The position numbers and the translations under genes were made by a program. From NCBI GenBank assembly GCA_032164245.1, contig JAVMKO010000001.1, forward strand, positions 81,465,892 through 81,529,891: a DNA stretch of 64,000 bases. Direction: 5' to 3'. A model generated the notes under the pieces. That model made no database searches, was not told the DNA's origin, and worked only from the letters and a program-made list of their open reading frames with translations. Origin of the DNA: Sternotherus odoratus. Its lineage: Eukaryota > Chordata > Testudines > Kinosternidae. This document shows, in pieces, positions 24,668-38,216 of this stretch. Within the stretch, counting starts at the first letter, position 1. Each line of letters begins with the position of its first letter.

Positions 24668-25730
24668 CAGGGCCGGCGACAGGGGGGACTAGGGAGACAG
24701 GTGTACCGGGCCCCGGACTTAAGGGGGGGGCCCCCATGTCAGGACTCAGGAGTGCGCAGGCGGGGTGGAAACAGGGGATGCTCTGCAGAGCCCCGGCGCG
24801 CGCGCGGCCGGCCGCGTGCAAATCCCCCACCGGGCGGCCACCCCAGCGCTGTAGCCAAGCGCCTGCAGCGCACGGCAGACTCCACAGCAGGCCCGGGGAA
24901 GCGCGCCCGGCCGCCTGGTGTGCGGCACTGACGGTGGCGGAGGCGCCGAGAAGGGGAGCCGGCCTCGCCAGGGTAAGGGGGCAGGGGGCCCGGCCCCACT
25001 CGGGGGTGGCTCCGGGGGGGCCTTTGGGCGGGCGGGCTCTGTGGTGAGTTCACCCCCTGTGGGCGCTCGGGAGGTTCATTCATCGGCGTGGCTGGGCTGG
25101 GGGGCAGGCAAGGGGGTGGGGGGGGGAGGCCAGGCTGGGCAGGCGGGGAGGGGGGCAGGAGACTAGGCTGGATGGGGTGGGCGAGGTGTGGGTGCGGGAG
25201 GGAAGGAGGTTTGGTGGGGGGGAGGCTGGGCGGGTCAGGCATGGGGGGCAGGAGGCTGGGTTGGGAGGGGGGAGGAGGTTAGGTTCGGTGGGCTGGGCCG
25301 GGCCAGGCAGGGGTGGGGGAGGGAAGGCGGTTAGATGGGGGGAGGCTCGGCAGGGGTAAAGGAAGATCACCCCCAACAGCGAGGTGGACCAGGCAGGGAT
25401 GGGTGGGGAGGGGAGGAGGTTAGGCTGGGGGAGGAGATTAGGTTGGGTGGGCTGGGTCGGGGGGGGGGGGAAGGAGAATAGACTGCGGGGGGGGAGGTGG
25501 GCCAGGCAGGGGTGGTGTGCTAGAGGCCGGCCGCACACGCCGTGCGCCTCACGCCACCGCCGACCGCACCTGGTACCCCCACAACACAACACCCCCGCTA
25601 TGCCCGACCAGCAAGGCAGTCCCACGTAGGCCCGGGCGGGGCAGGGCGCAGGCTGTGCAAGACCGGCTAGGGGGAGGGGGGCCACAAACGATCAGAGTAC
25701 CGGGCCCCAAAATTTCTGTCGCCGGGCCTG
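24668..25730. mobile_element. G-rich non-autonomous hAT-type element
   Basis: Ends CAGGGCCGGCGACAG and CTGTCGCCGGGCCTG are near-perfect inverted repeats. The flanks carry a perfect 8-bp duplication GGGGCAGG (24660-24667 and 25731-25738). The 1,063-bp interior is strongly G-rich on the + strand, especially 25080-25510, which is a degenerate array of 'gggaggaggttaggctggg'-like units. Proline-rich frames on the minus strand across this stretch are composition artefacts. No transposase is present. Confidence 0.85.
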
Positions 25731-27268
25731 GGGGCAGGGAAGTGTGCCGGGAAGCATAGGACTGGGAAGCATAGGACTGGGGCTGGGGGATAGGACTGGG
25801 TTCTCTCTGGGAGACACACGCATGCGCGCGCACACACACACACTCTCTCTCTCTCCCTCCCTCCTCATTTGTTGGTGTACTGACTCTGTCTGCTTTCCCC
25901 ACCATATGTGGTGGGAGGGGGCATTCCCTGTTGAGGAGGCGGTCCCATCCCATGTGGGAAATGTGAAAGTTACGGCTGGAGGCTTTTCTGGTGCCGCCAA
26001 GTGACAGTGGACGGCCAACTGAGGTGTGCCACTGAGCATGGCCACGTTAAAGGGTTTAGAGCTGAAAGCTAACGAGAGGTGGACGGTGGGCAATTTAAGA
26101 CCAAGGGCAAGGGGTAGAGATGTAACTATATAATAACTGATTATATTGGGGACAAGATCGTCTTGGTCCCCTGCAATTCTGTGGGCAAAATTTGCCACTT
26201 GTGGTGTGTGAGGATTGCTTCTCTGGAGTTTGGGAAAACGGGAGACTGGGTCTGTAGAGTAGTCAGCCCAGCCAGGGGCCCGGCAATCAGGTTCTAGGCC
26301 AGAGGTGCTCCTCTTTCACAGACTGCTGGCCATCACAAGCAGTCAGGAGCAAGGAGAGGACAGGATGCCCCTGCCATGGCAAACATGAGCACATCACACG
26401 GAGAGAAGTAAAGGGTGAGTCAGCAGAACCTGGCCATTCACGGACTATGTCCAGCCAGCCATAAAAACACGAGGGAAGGGTTGGTGCCATACCTGGGCAA
26501 AGGCATCTCCAGGGTCAAGTGCTTTACGCGCCTTCCATGCAGGTGATGTGTGTGCAGGTAGTGGCGTGGGGAGGGAGGTACAGCAGATTTTCTTGGCCAT
26601 GGGGCATTTTTCTAGGAGAACCGTGGCTGCAGAGAAGGTACTTCCTGAATGTGGGGCTCGGTATGGTGAGAGGGGCTTAGTGGCTCCCCCTGGCAGCTCA
26701 TAGGAAGAGGTGGGGCAGAAGGGAATCAACTGCTCTGAATATGGATCAGTGAGGATCGAAAACTTTGGAGGCACCCAAACATATTTTGTTCTTGCCTCCT
26801 AATATACTCAGGTCTTAGACTCACCTCTGCTGTGTCCCAGCTCCTTAAAGGAGCTCCTTCCTTGAATTGGTTGTTAGATACTGTGGTGCCTTAAGAAATA
26901 CCAGAGATCAGCAGATCAGATAGATAGGGTCAAAGCAGGGGGATGTGATAGTGAGGAGTAGAACTATCAGTACTGCATGGACAGTTACACAGTAATGACT
27001 TGCATTAAATGCCCTAAAATCTTCTCTGTCAGAGTCTGGGCTCAGAGTAAACCCTGGGGTGGATTATTTGTGCTTAGTCTCTTCTTCAAATGTCCCAAAG
27101 TCCTGTCCAGGAGCATGAGAGAATCTTCCCAGGCCATTCCTCTAACTAGGACACCTGTAGTGTTCCTTGCATGGCCTCCTGCTGGAAAAGACTGGGGCTG
27201 GAGGACAACTAACACCACCATTCCCTCCGTGAGACAGCTAGGACCATGCCGCGGTGGCTGTAGGGACC

Positions 27269-28094
27269 TGTAACGGGTCGGGGGCTCACCACCGTGCACC
27301 TCCTGCTGGACAGTCTGGGAATTAGCTCAGTTCACAGCAGAGCGCCCTCCTCTGGTGGTATCGCATCCATTTCTTGCTCCACATTGCCCTCGGTTAGCGC
27401 CTGGACTCACGCTGCTTCTCAAGTGCGTCGTCCTCTTCAGGGCACTGCCCTCCGGCAGTACCCCCAAGTCCACACTCACCCCCTTCCGGGGGGGAGGGTT
27501 CAATAGTCCCTCAGCTGTCCAGCTGCGGTGGCCAGCCACCCCAAGTCGAACCCCTTCTGGCAGGGGTGAGGTGTAGACTGTAGAGGCCACTCCCGCAGCC
27601 AGGTGCAGTCTAAGGGGAAAAAGGCGGGGGGGGACCCAGGCCCACCCCCTACTCTGGGTCCCGGCCCAGGGACCCTTTGGCAGCAGCCATCCTGCCCTCC
27701 TTCTCTCCTCCAGTCCCTTGTACTCTCCCTGGGCCACTTCCCCTGCAGCCCCTCTGCACCGGATGGCCCCTCTCTCAAGGCCGGCAGCCTGGCAGGTAAC
27801 CAGGGCAGAGCTCCCTTCTGCTCCCCCAGGGCCTGCCCAGCACTGCGCAGTCCCTGGTGCTGCAGCTCCTCTCCCAGGAGCCAGACCTTCCCCCTTGAAG
27901 GTCCAGGAAAGACTGACTGACCCTCTCCTGGGCAGCCTTCTTATAGAGCCTAGCCAGCCCCTGATTGGCTGGCTACAAGCTTGGCCCTGATTGGCCCGCA
28001 GTAGGCCCTTTTCTTACTGGTTGACAGCCTGCGCAGCCTCTCTGGCCTACTCTTGCCCCCTCTGGCAGGAGAGTGGGGCAGCCGCCCCACTACA
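27269..28094 (-). mobile_element. Solo LTR (family B)
   Basis: 826 bp starting TGTAACGGGT and ending CCCCACTACA, flanked by the 5-bp repeat GGACC (27264-27268 and 28095-28099). Read on the minus strand it has CCAAT boxes ('ccaatcagggcc', 'ccaatcaggggctgg') followed by a TATA-like 'ctctataagaaggc', which gives the orientation. No internal sequence remains. It lies about 0.7 kb upstream of CACNG2 exon 2, in the opposite orientation. Confidence 0.75.
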
Positions 28095-28149
28095 GGACCC
28101 CACATCCTCCTGACACTCCCGGTCAGTGTTCTGGGCATTGTTAGCATTG

Positions 28150-28580
28150 TTCCTGGTAAGGCAATGAGAACAAGAACAAGGGGACATGAAATGGCAAACT
28201 CAAAACCGATAACAGGAAATACTTTTTCACACACTGTGTACATAGACTGTGGAACTCACTGCCACAGGAAGTCATTGAGCCCAGAATTTAGCACGCCTGA
28301 GAAAGGGCATGGGCGTTTTATGTGATCCTAAGAATATCCAGAGTTAGCATAGTTAATACTAACAAATTGAAGGGGTCTAAAACATGCTTCAAGGTTTCAG
28401 CCAGTCCCTGTAAGGGACCAGGATGAGAACCTAATGTGTGTTGGGGGGAGGGGGCAGATTATCCCACACCTACCTACTTTGTAGTTCTGACCCTTTCCTC
28501 TGAAGCATCTGGTACCAGCCACTGCCTGAGACAGGCTACTAAGCTAGATGGATCTTAAGTCTGACACAGCAATTCCCATG
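28150..28580 (+). mobile_element. CR1/L3-type LINE 3' end
   Basis: 'aactcactgccacaggaag', 'cctctgaagcatctggtac' and 'taagctagatggatcttaa' follow the sense order of the CR1/L3 3' untranslated end also seen at 58.6-59 kb. 5'-truncated. Confidence 0.65.
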
Positions 28581-28774
28581 TGCCTACTGGGCTGTGAAGG
28601 GTGGGAGGGGTAGGATAGGAGAGACTGCTCGAGAGCTGGATGTGAGGGTATGTGTGAGTGTGTGTGTTGCCTGCGAAGGAGGCAGGGAGGGCAGAAAGAA
28701 TGACCCAGTGGGGAGTTGTTTGCCGCGGCTGGTTTCTGATGTTCTCATTTGTTCTTTCTTCTCTTGTTTTGCAG

Positions 28775-28858
28775 GGAATTTTAAAGGTCTGTGTAAGCAA
28801 ATCGATCACTTCCCGGAGGATACAGATTATGAAGCTGACACAGCAGAATATTTCCTCC
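28775..28858 (+). CDS. CACNG2: CACNG2 coding exon 2
   Basis: Encodes part of the first extracellular loop of stargazin (TARP gamma-2), a four-pass claudin-fold protein that traffics AMPA receptors to the synapse and modulates their gating. The 84-nt exon is bounded by ttttgcag and gtaagt. It starts with two bases finishing a codon from exon 1, then encodes [22 protein letters not shown] and AEYFL, and ends after one base of an Arg codon that exon 3 completes. The sequence is near identical to what I know of vertebrate CACNG2. Assignment to gamma-2 rather than gamma-3/4/8 rests mainly on exon 4 and on the neighbouring EIF3D. Confidence 0.95.
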
Positions 28859-29784
28859 GTAAGTCTGCAGGCTCTTTCCCTTGGAACTGATGGTGGGGGC
28901 GAGCGCTGGGTGCCCTTTGCTTCCTGTAGATGACACTGTTCAGAGTCTGGTTCCCTTGAGGATTAACATGCCAGATGAGGCCAAATCTGGAAGAATTGAC
29001 TGGGGGCCTCCCTAAAACCGTCTGAATATCTGTCTCAGTGGGTCCCCTGCCTTCCACTAACGAGTCCACTCCCACCTCCACAAGACCAAATCGACCGGAT
29101 CCTGCTAGAGTCAAACTTGCACTGGCAATTAAAGGGGTTTTTAATTGAAGGTATTTAATGATGATAAAATTCTGTAACCCTTCAGCCTCACCCCCAACTC
29201 TAAATACACTAGAAAAAGATTGACAAAGAGAAGGAAGCATTTCCAAGGTGCAAAGAGAGTGTCCCGTTAGCTCGGAAAAACAAACCCGATAATAGGCTTC
29301 CAGTGAAAATGCCTCTAAAGAGAAGGGGAAAGGACAGAAGCACTGACTGTGTCACCACCTGCAATCATCTCTCAAGTGGGAGGGATTGAGTAACCCCATG
29401 GATTGAGAATAGGTGATAGAGACTTGCACATAAACTGCAGGTCACTTGTTCCATCTGATCCCCAGGCAAGGAGGTTAGAGGGTTTGGGTCTGGGTTCGCA
29501 AGCCTTTCCCTTCTGAGTCACTGAATCAAATGCATGCCAGGTCATTTGTGACCAGGAGTCATTACCCTCGGATAATTGTCAATCCACATAAAATGAGCCA
29601 TCGGTCTTATTTCTGGAGCAAATAGTCACCTCACAGTAACCGTCAAGGTGAGAGACACTCATTAGCAGCCTTGGTAGCAGTCTCAGCAGAGCAACCAAGG
29701 ATTGAATGGGTCATAAAGACTGACCTCCCTTAGATGTAGTAGCCCCTCCATGAGGGGCGGAAGGCACACTAGTGGGGAGGCTGG

Positions 29785-29786
<2 letters not shown>

Positions 29787-29838
<52 letters not shown>
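29787..29838 (+). repeat. (GT)n microsatellite
   Basis: About 26 uninterrupted GT units in CACNG2 intron 2. Likely length-polymorphic; also able to adopt Z-DNA. Confidence 0.95.
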
Positions 29839-29840
<2 letters not shown>

Positions 29841-30215
29841 ACTTGGGGGAGAGGGACACTAAAGCTTATGCCACTCCTGCTTCTGCTGTCTCTGTTGGTA
29901 GGGATTCATATATTGAATTCTTATCCTGTGAATTCTGTGATCATATCCAATTTCAAAAACTGAGTAGGTTTGTGCTGGTCTGTGCTTAGATGGGCAAGCT
30001 CTGAGGAGCTCCTGCTTCTGTCACTAGAGCTGTTGATCAGACACCTTTAGCTGACAGAACATTCCCTTAAGTGGGCTGTGGATAAGAGCCGGAGAGCGGG
30101 TGGCGCAGGGAACTGCATGGTAAGAACAGAGCCTGCTGGAGCTAACGCTTCTCTTTGGAGCACAGAAAAGACTGAAGAGCATGTACCAGGGCCACTTGCT
30201 GCACTTAGAGCGTGG

Positions 30216-30335
30216 TAGGGTGAACCAGATGTCCCGATTTTATAGGGACAGTCCTGATTTTGGGGTCTTTTTCTTATATAGGCTCCTATTACCCACCACC
30301 CTGTCCCGATTTTTCACACTTGCTGTCTGGTCACC
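30216..30335 (+). mobile_element. hAT-type MITE, short form (copy 3)
   Basis: Left end TAGGGTGAACC carries a one-base insertion. The right end has lost the last bases after GGTCACC. Target duplications GAGCGTGG (30208-30215) and GAGCATGG (30336-30343) differ by one base, so this copy is older than copies 2 and 4. Interior 'ttttatagggacagtcctg' and 'tttttcttatataggctcc' match copy 4. Confidence 0.85.
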
Positions 30336-32911
30336 GAGCATGGAGTGTCTCTGGAAGGGGCATACAAGTGGAAAGCAGAGACAGCAGAGACCAGAGCCCA
30401 ACTCAGGACATGAGGGCAGAGTTCACAACTCCCATGTACGGGGAGATAGAGCCAGCCTGGAAAACTGTGCCGTTCTGTGTGGTCTGTAAAACCTTCATTG
30501 GTGAAAAGAGACCACTTTTGTTCAGTGCAAAAGCAGAGGCTCGCTCTTCCTTTACAATGCTAATCTCCACCTCTATGTCCTGCTGTCCCTCCCTGAGCAC
30601 AGTTCCTGTTGACCTCAAGAGAGGAGATCTTTGCTCTAAAGGACTGCAAAAGAAGCAGCTTTTCATTGTGTAGGCTAAGCATCGGGGATCTCCTGGGGCT
30701 GGGGATCTCTAGGACTCGTTTGTGTTTGGAGCATGCTGGAGGCCCAGCTGCACAACAGAGTTAGGAAGATTTGGGATTCTTTCCAGATCATTTATGTGGA
30801 TGAAACAGGGAGACCGCGATAGGATTTAATCAGCAATTCTAAAATATCTGCCCACCTGCTGTGGTTTTAAACAACCCCATGGAGAAGTTTTCCCTAAAGT
30901 GTATTTCTGTTGCATTGCTTGCCAGACAGCTTGAGTCCCAGGGCTGCAAACGCGGGTGACATGCATCAGCAGAGCGACAGGCACACTGTCTTGTTGCTGT
31001 AGAGTTACCTCTGAGCACAAGTTTGCTAGTGAAGAATCGTTTGCTGGCATTGGTCTCTTCTTAGCAAACCGAGCTTTGGAGTATTTGTTTTGGGGGACGA
31101 CCCCACAGAGGGCTCCAGATCACTGTCTCCTCCAAGAGGAGATAAGTGTAGGTCAAAGGGTACGTCTACTATCCTAGACAATGTCCCCTTCAAAGCAAAT
31201 CCTCAAGATGGAATCCCTAGGAAAGAGCAGTGTTCAGTGCTGAAGCAGGATATTGGCGTTTGGTCAGACTTAATGAGGTACTTGCTGAGTCATGTCTGGT
31301 ACAAGGAGCCTCATGATGAACTAGGCCTGACTGGAGATGGCCTGACCTGGACAGGTTCTTCCCAGGGCTTCTGCCAAATTGAAGCTTGTTGAGGCTTCAC
31401 CTGAGCTGAGCCTGGTAGTGTTGGCAGGTTGTTCTGGATCTTTAAATTAGGTTGTTGCCTGGGTCAGAGTGGGACGGCAGGGAGCCTGATTAGGACGCAG
31501 TTTGGTTTTGCTGACCATTCAGATAAGGTGGCTTGGGTTCCTTGCAATCCAATGGCCAGTGTCAGGAGGAATGGGGGAACGGAATGTCAGTGTGTCTCTT
31601 TGCCACAAGACTCTGAGGCTGGATAGAAGCCGGTCCGAACACATTGCCAGCTCTCTTCCCCTTCAGACTGCAGGGTCTGCACTGGACTCTGGAACGGTCG
31701 GTACAGTAGGTTCAGTGACAGTCCCTCTCTTCCATGGTCATTTGACTCTGTGAAACTTCTGAAATGAATAAGGCAACCGAGCTGAGATTAAGGGCAGAGA
31801 ATCCTGGTTTCACCCCTTGAAGTATCCTCTGTTCCCAATTTCTCCCCAGCATGTGATTCTAAGAATCTCCACAAGGCCCCATCATACAGCGGGCATCCAC
31901 TTCACATTTGCTTACTGTCACCTGGTTCTGCACTGTTCAATCTTCCCCTACTTTCCCCAAACCATTAGCACGGTTGTTCCCATCCCAGTCCCTGAAGTAG
32001 ACCTAGGTAGGACTGGAGAATCGGCGAGAGGTTCCTCACACCCCTTTGGGTTTATAGCATGGAGGGATTGTGCTAGAGTCGGCACCAGCAAGAATTCAGT
32101 GTTTGTGCCTGATACGAGGGATAGATTCTCCCCCAGCGCCTGTGAACGGGACTGTCCCTGCTGTCTAGGGAAACCCCCTTTGTTTGCTTTATTCAGGTTC
32201 ATTCTCCCACCTTTACGCTGAAAGAAGGTTTGCTTTGGGCAGCTCTTGCACTGATGCAGGTTCTTTCTCAGCCATGTGTTTGTTTCACACTGTAGCATCT
32301 TCTTTCTGCTGGGAAGAAAGGAGAGGCCTCATAAAAATACCGATTGTACCTGCTGTGATGTATTGTGTAGCATGTGCCAGTCCACAGCACTGCTCTCTGC
32401 TGGACAGAATATGGAGGGGCGAGGGGTGCACAAACGCACACTACCACTGCTAAATAAAGTAAATGGCTAAAATAAATGAGAGCTCCTCCCGGTGTGTGTG
32501 TGTTTGCACATGCGTGTGCACTGTTCTCTGCTGGATGGAACATGCATGAGGTTGTGGAGTTGCACCTTTAGCTTGCTCTTGGGAGTCCTGTGCTTCTGGA
32601 AGATTAGATTGTGAGTTTTATTTCCCAATGCCAGTGAGGGCTGCAGTCTCTGGCTATAGCCACAGACTGTCACCCGGCCTCCGTAGCTGCTTTCCAGCTC
32701 TCTACAAATCTCTCCTTAGGAGGCGAGTTCACTTTCCAAATGATGTGCAGTTGACTGACTCTTTGGGTGAAATGTTTGGGATGCTGGCACTGCTCTTTAA
32801 AAACCAAACTGCATTGCATTATAGGTGGGAATAATAGCTGAAAGGCCCTACTTAGGCACACGGTGTGAACTAAAACAGGAGTGAGAGGTGTGTAGGGGGG
32901 TTAGGTTATGA

Positions 32912-34263
<1,352 letters not shown>

Positions 34264-34799
34264 GTCTGAGTAATATAATTGGCATCATTGTGTACATATC
34301 AGCCAACGCTGGAGACCCCTCAAAGAGCGACTCCAAGAAGAACAGTTACTCCTATGGTTGGTCCTTCTACTTTGGGGCCCTGTCCTTCATTATAGCTGAG
34401 ATGGTGGGAGTGCTGGCCGTCCACATGTTTATTGACCGGCACAAACAGCTGCGTGCCAACGCTCGTGCCACGGACTACCTCCAGTCCTCCGCCATCACCC
34501 GCATCCCCAGCTACCGCTACCGCTATCAGAGACGCAGTCGCTCCAGCTCCCGTTCCACTGAGCCTTCACACTCCAGGGATGCCTCGCCCGTTGGGATCAA
34601 AGGGTTCAATACCCTCCCATCAACGGAGATCTCGATGTATACCCTGACCAGGGACCCCCTGAAGGCTGCTACCACCCCTACCGCCACCTACAATTCCGAC
34701 AGGGATAACAGTTTCCTCCAGGTTCACAACTGTATCCAGAAAGAGAACAAGGACTCTATCCACACTAACACAGCCAACCGCCGGACCACCCCGGTATGA
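34264..34799 (+). CDS. CACNG2: CACNG2 terminal coding exon (TM3-TM4, cytoplasmic tail)
   Basis: Completes TM3 ([17 protein letters not shown]), then a loop with [13 protein letters not shown]4 ([20 protein letters not shown]) and a long cytoplasmic tail. The tail carries the Arg/Ser-rich block ([20 protein letters not shown]) that in mammals is phosphorylated by CaMKII and PKC to control membrane binding. The protein ends RRTTPV, the class I PDZ ligand that binds PSD-95-type scaffolds. The stop TGA is at 34797-34799. The 536-nt exon, with 84 and 141 nt for exons 2 and 3, leaves about 211 nt for exon 1 if the protein is the usual 323 residues. The tail and PDZ ligand identify gamma-2. Confidence 0.97.
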
Positions 34800-37700
34800 A
34801 GCCACCACCAGGAGCTGAAAATGGGGAAGGAGCAGGCGGGAGGTGGGGAGGAAATGGAAGAGGAGGAGCAGGGGCAACAGGGAGGGCAGGGGAGGGAGAA
34901 GAGAAAGCAACCCTGGGGGAAACCTTCCAAAAGCAAAAAATAAAAACAAAACATCAACAACAACAACAAGAAAAGAAACAAAAGAAAAGAAACGACAATG
35001 ACAAAAAATGTATAAAAAAATAAGAAAAAGGAAAAAAAGAAAAACTTTAAAAACCAAGAGAGATTTAAAAAAATAGAAAATAAATTTAAAAGAAAATGCA
35101 TGATTTCCCATGTACCATTATTTTAACATTTAATAAAAACAAATTTAAAAAAGGGAACCAAGAAACAACAACAACAAACAACAAAAAATTAAGTGGGAGG
35201 AAGAGGAGGAGGCAGCTCTTTGGATTTTTTCAGGTTTCATTCTTTCATTTTTTGGTTTGTTTTCTGTTCAGTTTTAACCCAACATGGACTCACAGGCTCT
35301 GGGGATGGGGGGTTTCCAGGAGGTGGTGGGGGGCAGGGGTGGATTAGCAGTGATGAGTGTATCTGTGAGAGCTCTAGGAGTTCATGATGACCCTGAAGAT
35401 CTTAGGGTTACTTGTGACCTGCTCAGACTTGCCAAGACCCTGGGATCAAAGGTGATTCATGTGTCTCTTGTGGGCCCCTGAAGGGTTAACATTGACTTTC
35501 CTGTCCTTGGGAATCCCAGGGCTTAATGCTGATTCCCTGGTCCCCAGGGCTCCCAGGGAGTTAATGGTGACCAACTGGACTCACCAGTCCCTGGGGATCC
35601 TGTGGTTAACAGCAACATTGCAAAAAAACAAAAAAAAAAAGTTTCTAAAAAATAAGTGGCAATTTTTTAATAAAACAAAACCAACTATAAATAAATGTAA
35701 ATACAGTAAGTGGATTTACTTGCAAGAAAACCAGATAGTATTTTTCTTTTCATTTTTGTTTTCTCCAGCTTTAAACTGTGAAAACGGGGGAGTTGGGGGA
35801 GGGAGGGAGGGAAATGCAAATTAGCTGGGGGGGGGGGCTTGTAAAGAGAAAACGGAAATTGAATCCCTTTAACAAAATGAAAATCACTGAGGGGCGGGAG
35901 CTCTCCCGGCTGGCAGGAGGGGAGAGGCTCCCAGCTGGCCACAGGGCTTTGTGCTAGACACACATCTCTCCCTGAGGAGAGGAAGATGCTGCTATTGGGG
36001 GGATGGGTGACAGACAGCATAAGGACTATATGCTAATAAAGAGACTAGCACTCAAACACGCACTCCCATCATGCATGCAGTGGATGCTCCCTGGGGTAGG
36101 TAGACGTGGGATGCCTACTGCTGTATATACCTTCAAATGTCAGTTTTGCCTCCTCACCAAGAGCCTGACCCCATCCCCGCTGAAACCAGTACGAGTCTGT
36201 CCATTGATCTCAATGAGCATCAGATTGGGTCCCAAGTCTTGGACAGACCTCGTCACGTATAAGGCCTGATTCCCCACTGCCTTGCCCCGGCGTAGTCGTT
36301 TACACCCAGCAGGGTGGGTGCACAGTGCTACCGGATCAGAGGTCCCCATTCACTCGCCCCAGTGGGTGTGTTTCACACTCGTTCTGCCCTGGGGCAGGGA
36401 CTAAACCAGGTGCAAGGCAGTGAGGCCCTTGAACGCCTATATACATGCTCTCCTCTTCCTGCTCATACACACGCTGGGCCTCATTCTCCTCTCCTGCTGG
36501 TTTGACCCCAGATAACTCCCCTGCTTCCAGTGCAGTTACTCCTGGTTTACAGTGGTGAGCATGAGAGGAGAATCAAGCCTACACTCATCCCACCACATCA
36601 TTGCAGACAATGGCCCACCCCTCCCTGCTTCCTTAGAGAATGTAAATCCTGCAAACCTCCTCCCTATGCCTGCAGCACCCATCCATCCCAGAAATTATCA
36701 CCCGCCCCGGGGACTCGGCCTGACATTTAGCACCAAGGCTTTGTGCTGAGGAGAATCAATGTGCCAAGGAGGTCCTAGAAACCACTTGTAATTCAGCTCC
36801 CTTTATAATGCTGCTACCAGGACTCAGCGAGGGATGGTGGGGAGAGTGGGCAAAGCAAACAGAAGGAGAGCGTTCTCAATATGCCTCTGTGTGTCACTCA
36901 GTCAGCTGCAGACCAGCCCAGGGCCAGCACAGATTGAGAGAATTCTCCACGGACGTACGGACAACAGAATCCCTTCTGTTGCATCCAGGGGCGGGTCCAG
37001 GGCTGTGGGTTTATTGAGTGGGTCGGTTGACCCTTTCAGCTGCTCAGCCCCACCCTTGACTCTGTTCCAATTCTTGCTGTTCCCGTTTGAAAGGTCATTA
37101 AGTCCCTTGGTTCAGCTCCCACTGGAGTGTAGACACTGTTCCTAAAAGGATTCCTGGCCCCAGATATTGCTGCTTTATCCTATTTTCCTTCTCAACACAG
37201 GAAAGTGGGGGGGTCCCTTCCAGGGCAGGGTTGGGGAGCAGCATGTGGGAAATTTAAGTCCAAGATTAAACGTATTCTCTCTAGGTCTTGAGGGGAAGGT
37301 CTGGCGCTGATGGAGAAGCATAGGGAAAGCTTAGATGAAACCGATCATCTAGGTGGCATGCCTCAGTCTGTACTGGGTATCTGGGATTCCTGCTGAACCT
37401 CAGTTACTTCCCAGCCTGCTATCCCCACCTGATTACCAGGCCTTTTAAAATGTAAAAGAAAAGATGAAAAATATTTTTTAAAAACCCTCCACCTCCAAGC
37501 ACTGAATTAAAATTGGTTTCTCAAACTCCAGCATAGACAGAGTATGGTGGTGTGGTTTAAATCTAAAGCTGCTTTTGGGAACTTGATGCCCACAGAATTC
37601 TTGAGAATTCACAGAGTGAAAGGAGAAGATGAGTGAGCGCCTGGGTGTGAGAGAGGGAGAGAGAAGCGGAAGGACTAGGACTGAGGGGGAAGGTTTTTCT

Positions 37701-37870
37701 AAGGATATTGCTCATGTCCAGCTCAAACCAGTTAAAGAAACCAACCTCCATTTTCTTTATTTTGTAGGGTTTTTTTCAGACTGTTAAAAAGAAAAACATT
37801 TTAAAAACAGAAAATTCAAAAAAAAAGAAAATCCTGGTACATGAAATAAAGATTTTTTTTTATAACTTGG
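34800..37870 (+). other. CACNG2: CACNG2 3' untranslated region (inferred extent)
   Basis: The first 350 bases after the stop are extremely A-rich ('aaaaataaaaacaaaac', 'catcaacaacaacaacaag') with several AATAAA words. G-rich and A-rich tracts alternate up to about 35.9 kb. The best distal polyadenylation signal is at 37845-37850. The end of the mRNA is inferred; shorter isoforms using the AATAAA at 36035-36040 are possible. No other gene seen. Confidence 0.55.
37845..37850 (+). terminator. CACNG2: Candidate CACNG2 distal poly(A) signal
   Basis: AATAAA followed within 20 bases by a long T run and 'cctcgtttatgtgac', a plausible downstream T/GT-rich element. Confidence 0.45.
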
Positions 37871-38216
37871 TCCTCGTTTATGTGACTTTATTGGGAAGTC
37901 TTGAAGAAAAGAATTCTTGGCCTGCCTTGGGAGAACAGTGACACAGAGAAGTTTGAAGGGAAGCATTGGTCCCGTTAGGAGTTCTGGCTGATGTTGCTAT
38001 TTTGTCTGGTCTTCCCACATGTTTGTGACCCAGGAAGAAAGGACAACATGGTGCCTGAGGGGGAATGGGGTTTGCCATCCTTATGTTTGAACTAAAAATG
38101 CAATTAAACTGGAGTTGTTGGCGTGTTTGTTTTCTGGAACAGCAGACATGAGGCCCGGTGCATTGCGGCTTTTTGTGCCTTCTTCTGAAGCATCCCAATG
38201 ATACGCCAGTTATCTG

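Larger units (their letters stand above)
1..28774 (+). other. CACNG2: CACNG2 intron 1 (3' part)
   Basis: Everything upstream of the first recognised CACNG2 exon is read as the tail of its first intron. Exon 1, which carries the start codon, TM1 and most of the first extracellular loop, is not in the window; intron 1 is very long in other vertebrates. The stretch holds the repeats listed separately. I recognise nothing in 1-1110, 1950-4469, 10932-12029, 12431-15927 (apart from old low-complexity and repeat-like bits), 17461-18706, 20601-22329 and 25739-27263. Open frames there are short, lack conserved motifs and show no exon structure. Confidence 0.75.

Noticed and set aside
25080..25685. 201-codon proline-rich minus-strand frame
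   Set aside because: Lies wholly inside the G-rich hAT element; the Pro repeats reflect C-rich composition.
34620..35111. 163-codon minus-strand frame rich in Phe/Leu
   Set aside because: It is the antisense of the CACNG2 last exon and the A-rich 3' UTR; the poly-Phe text is translated poly-T.
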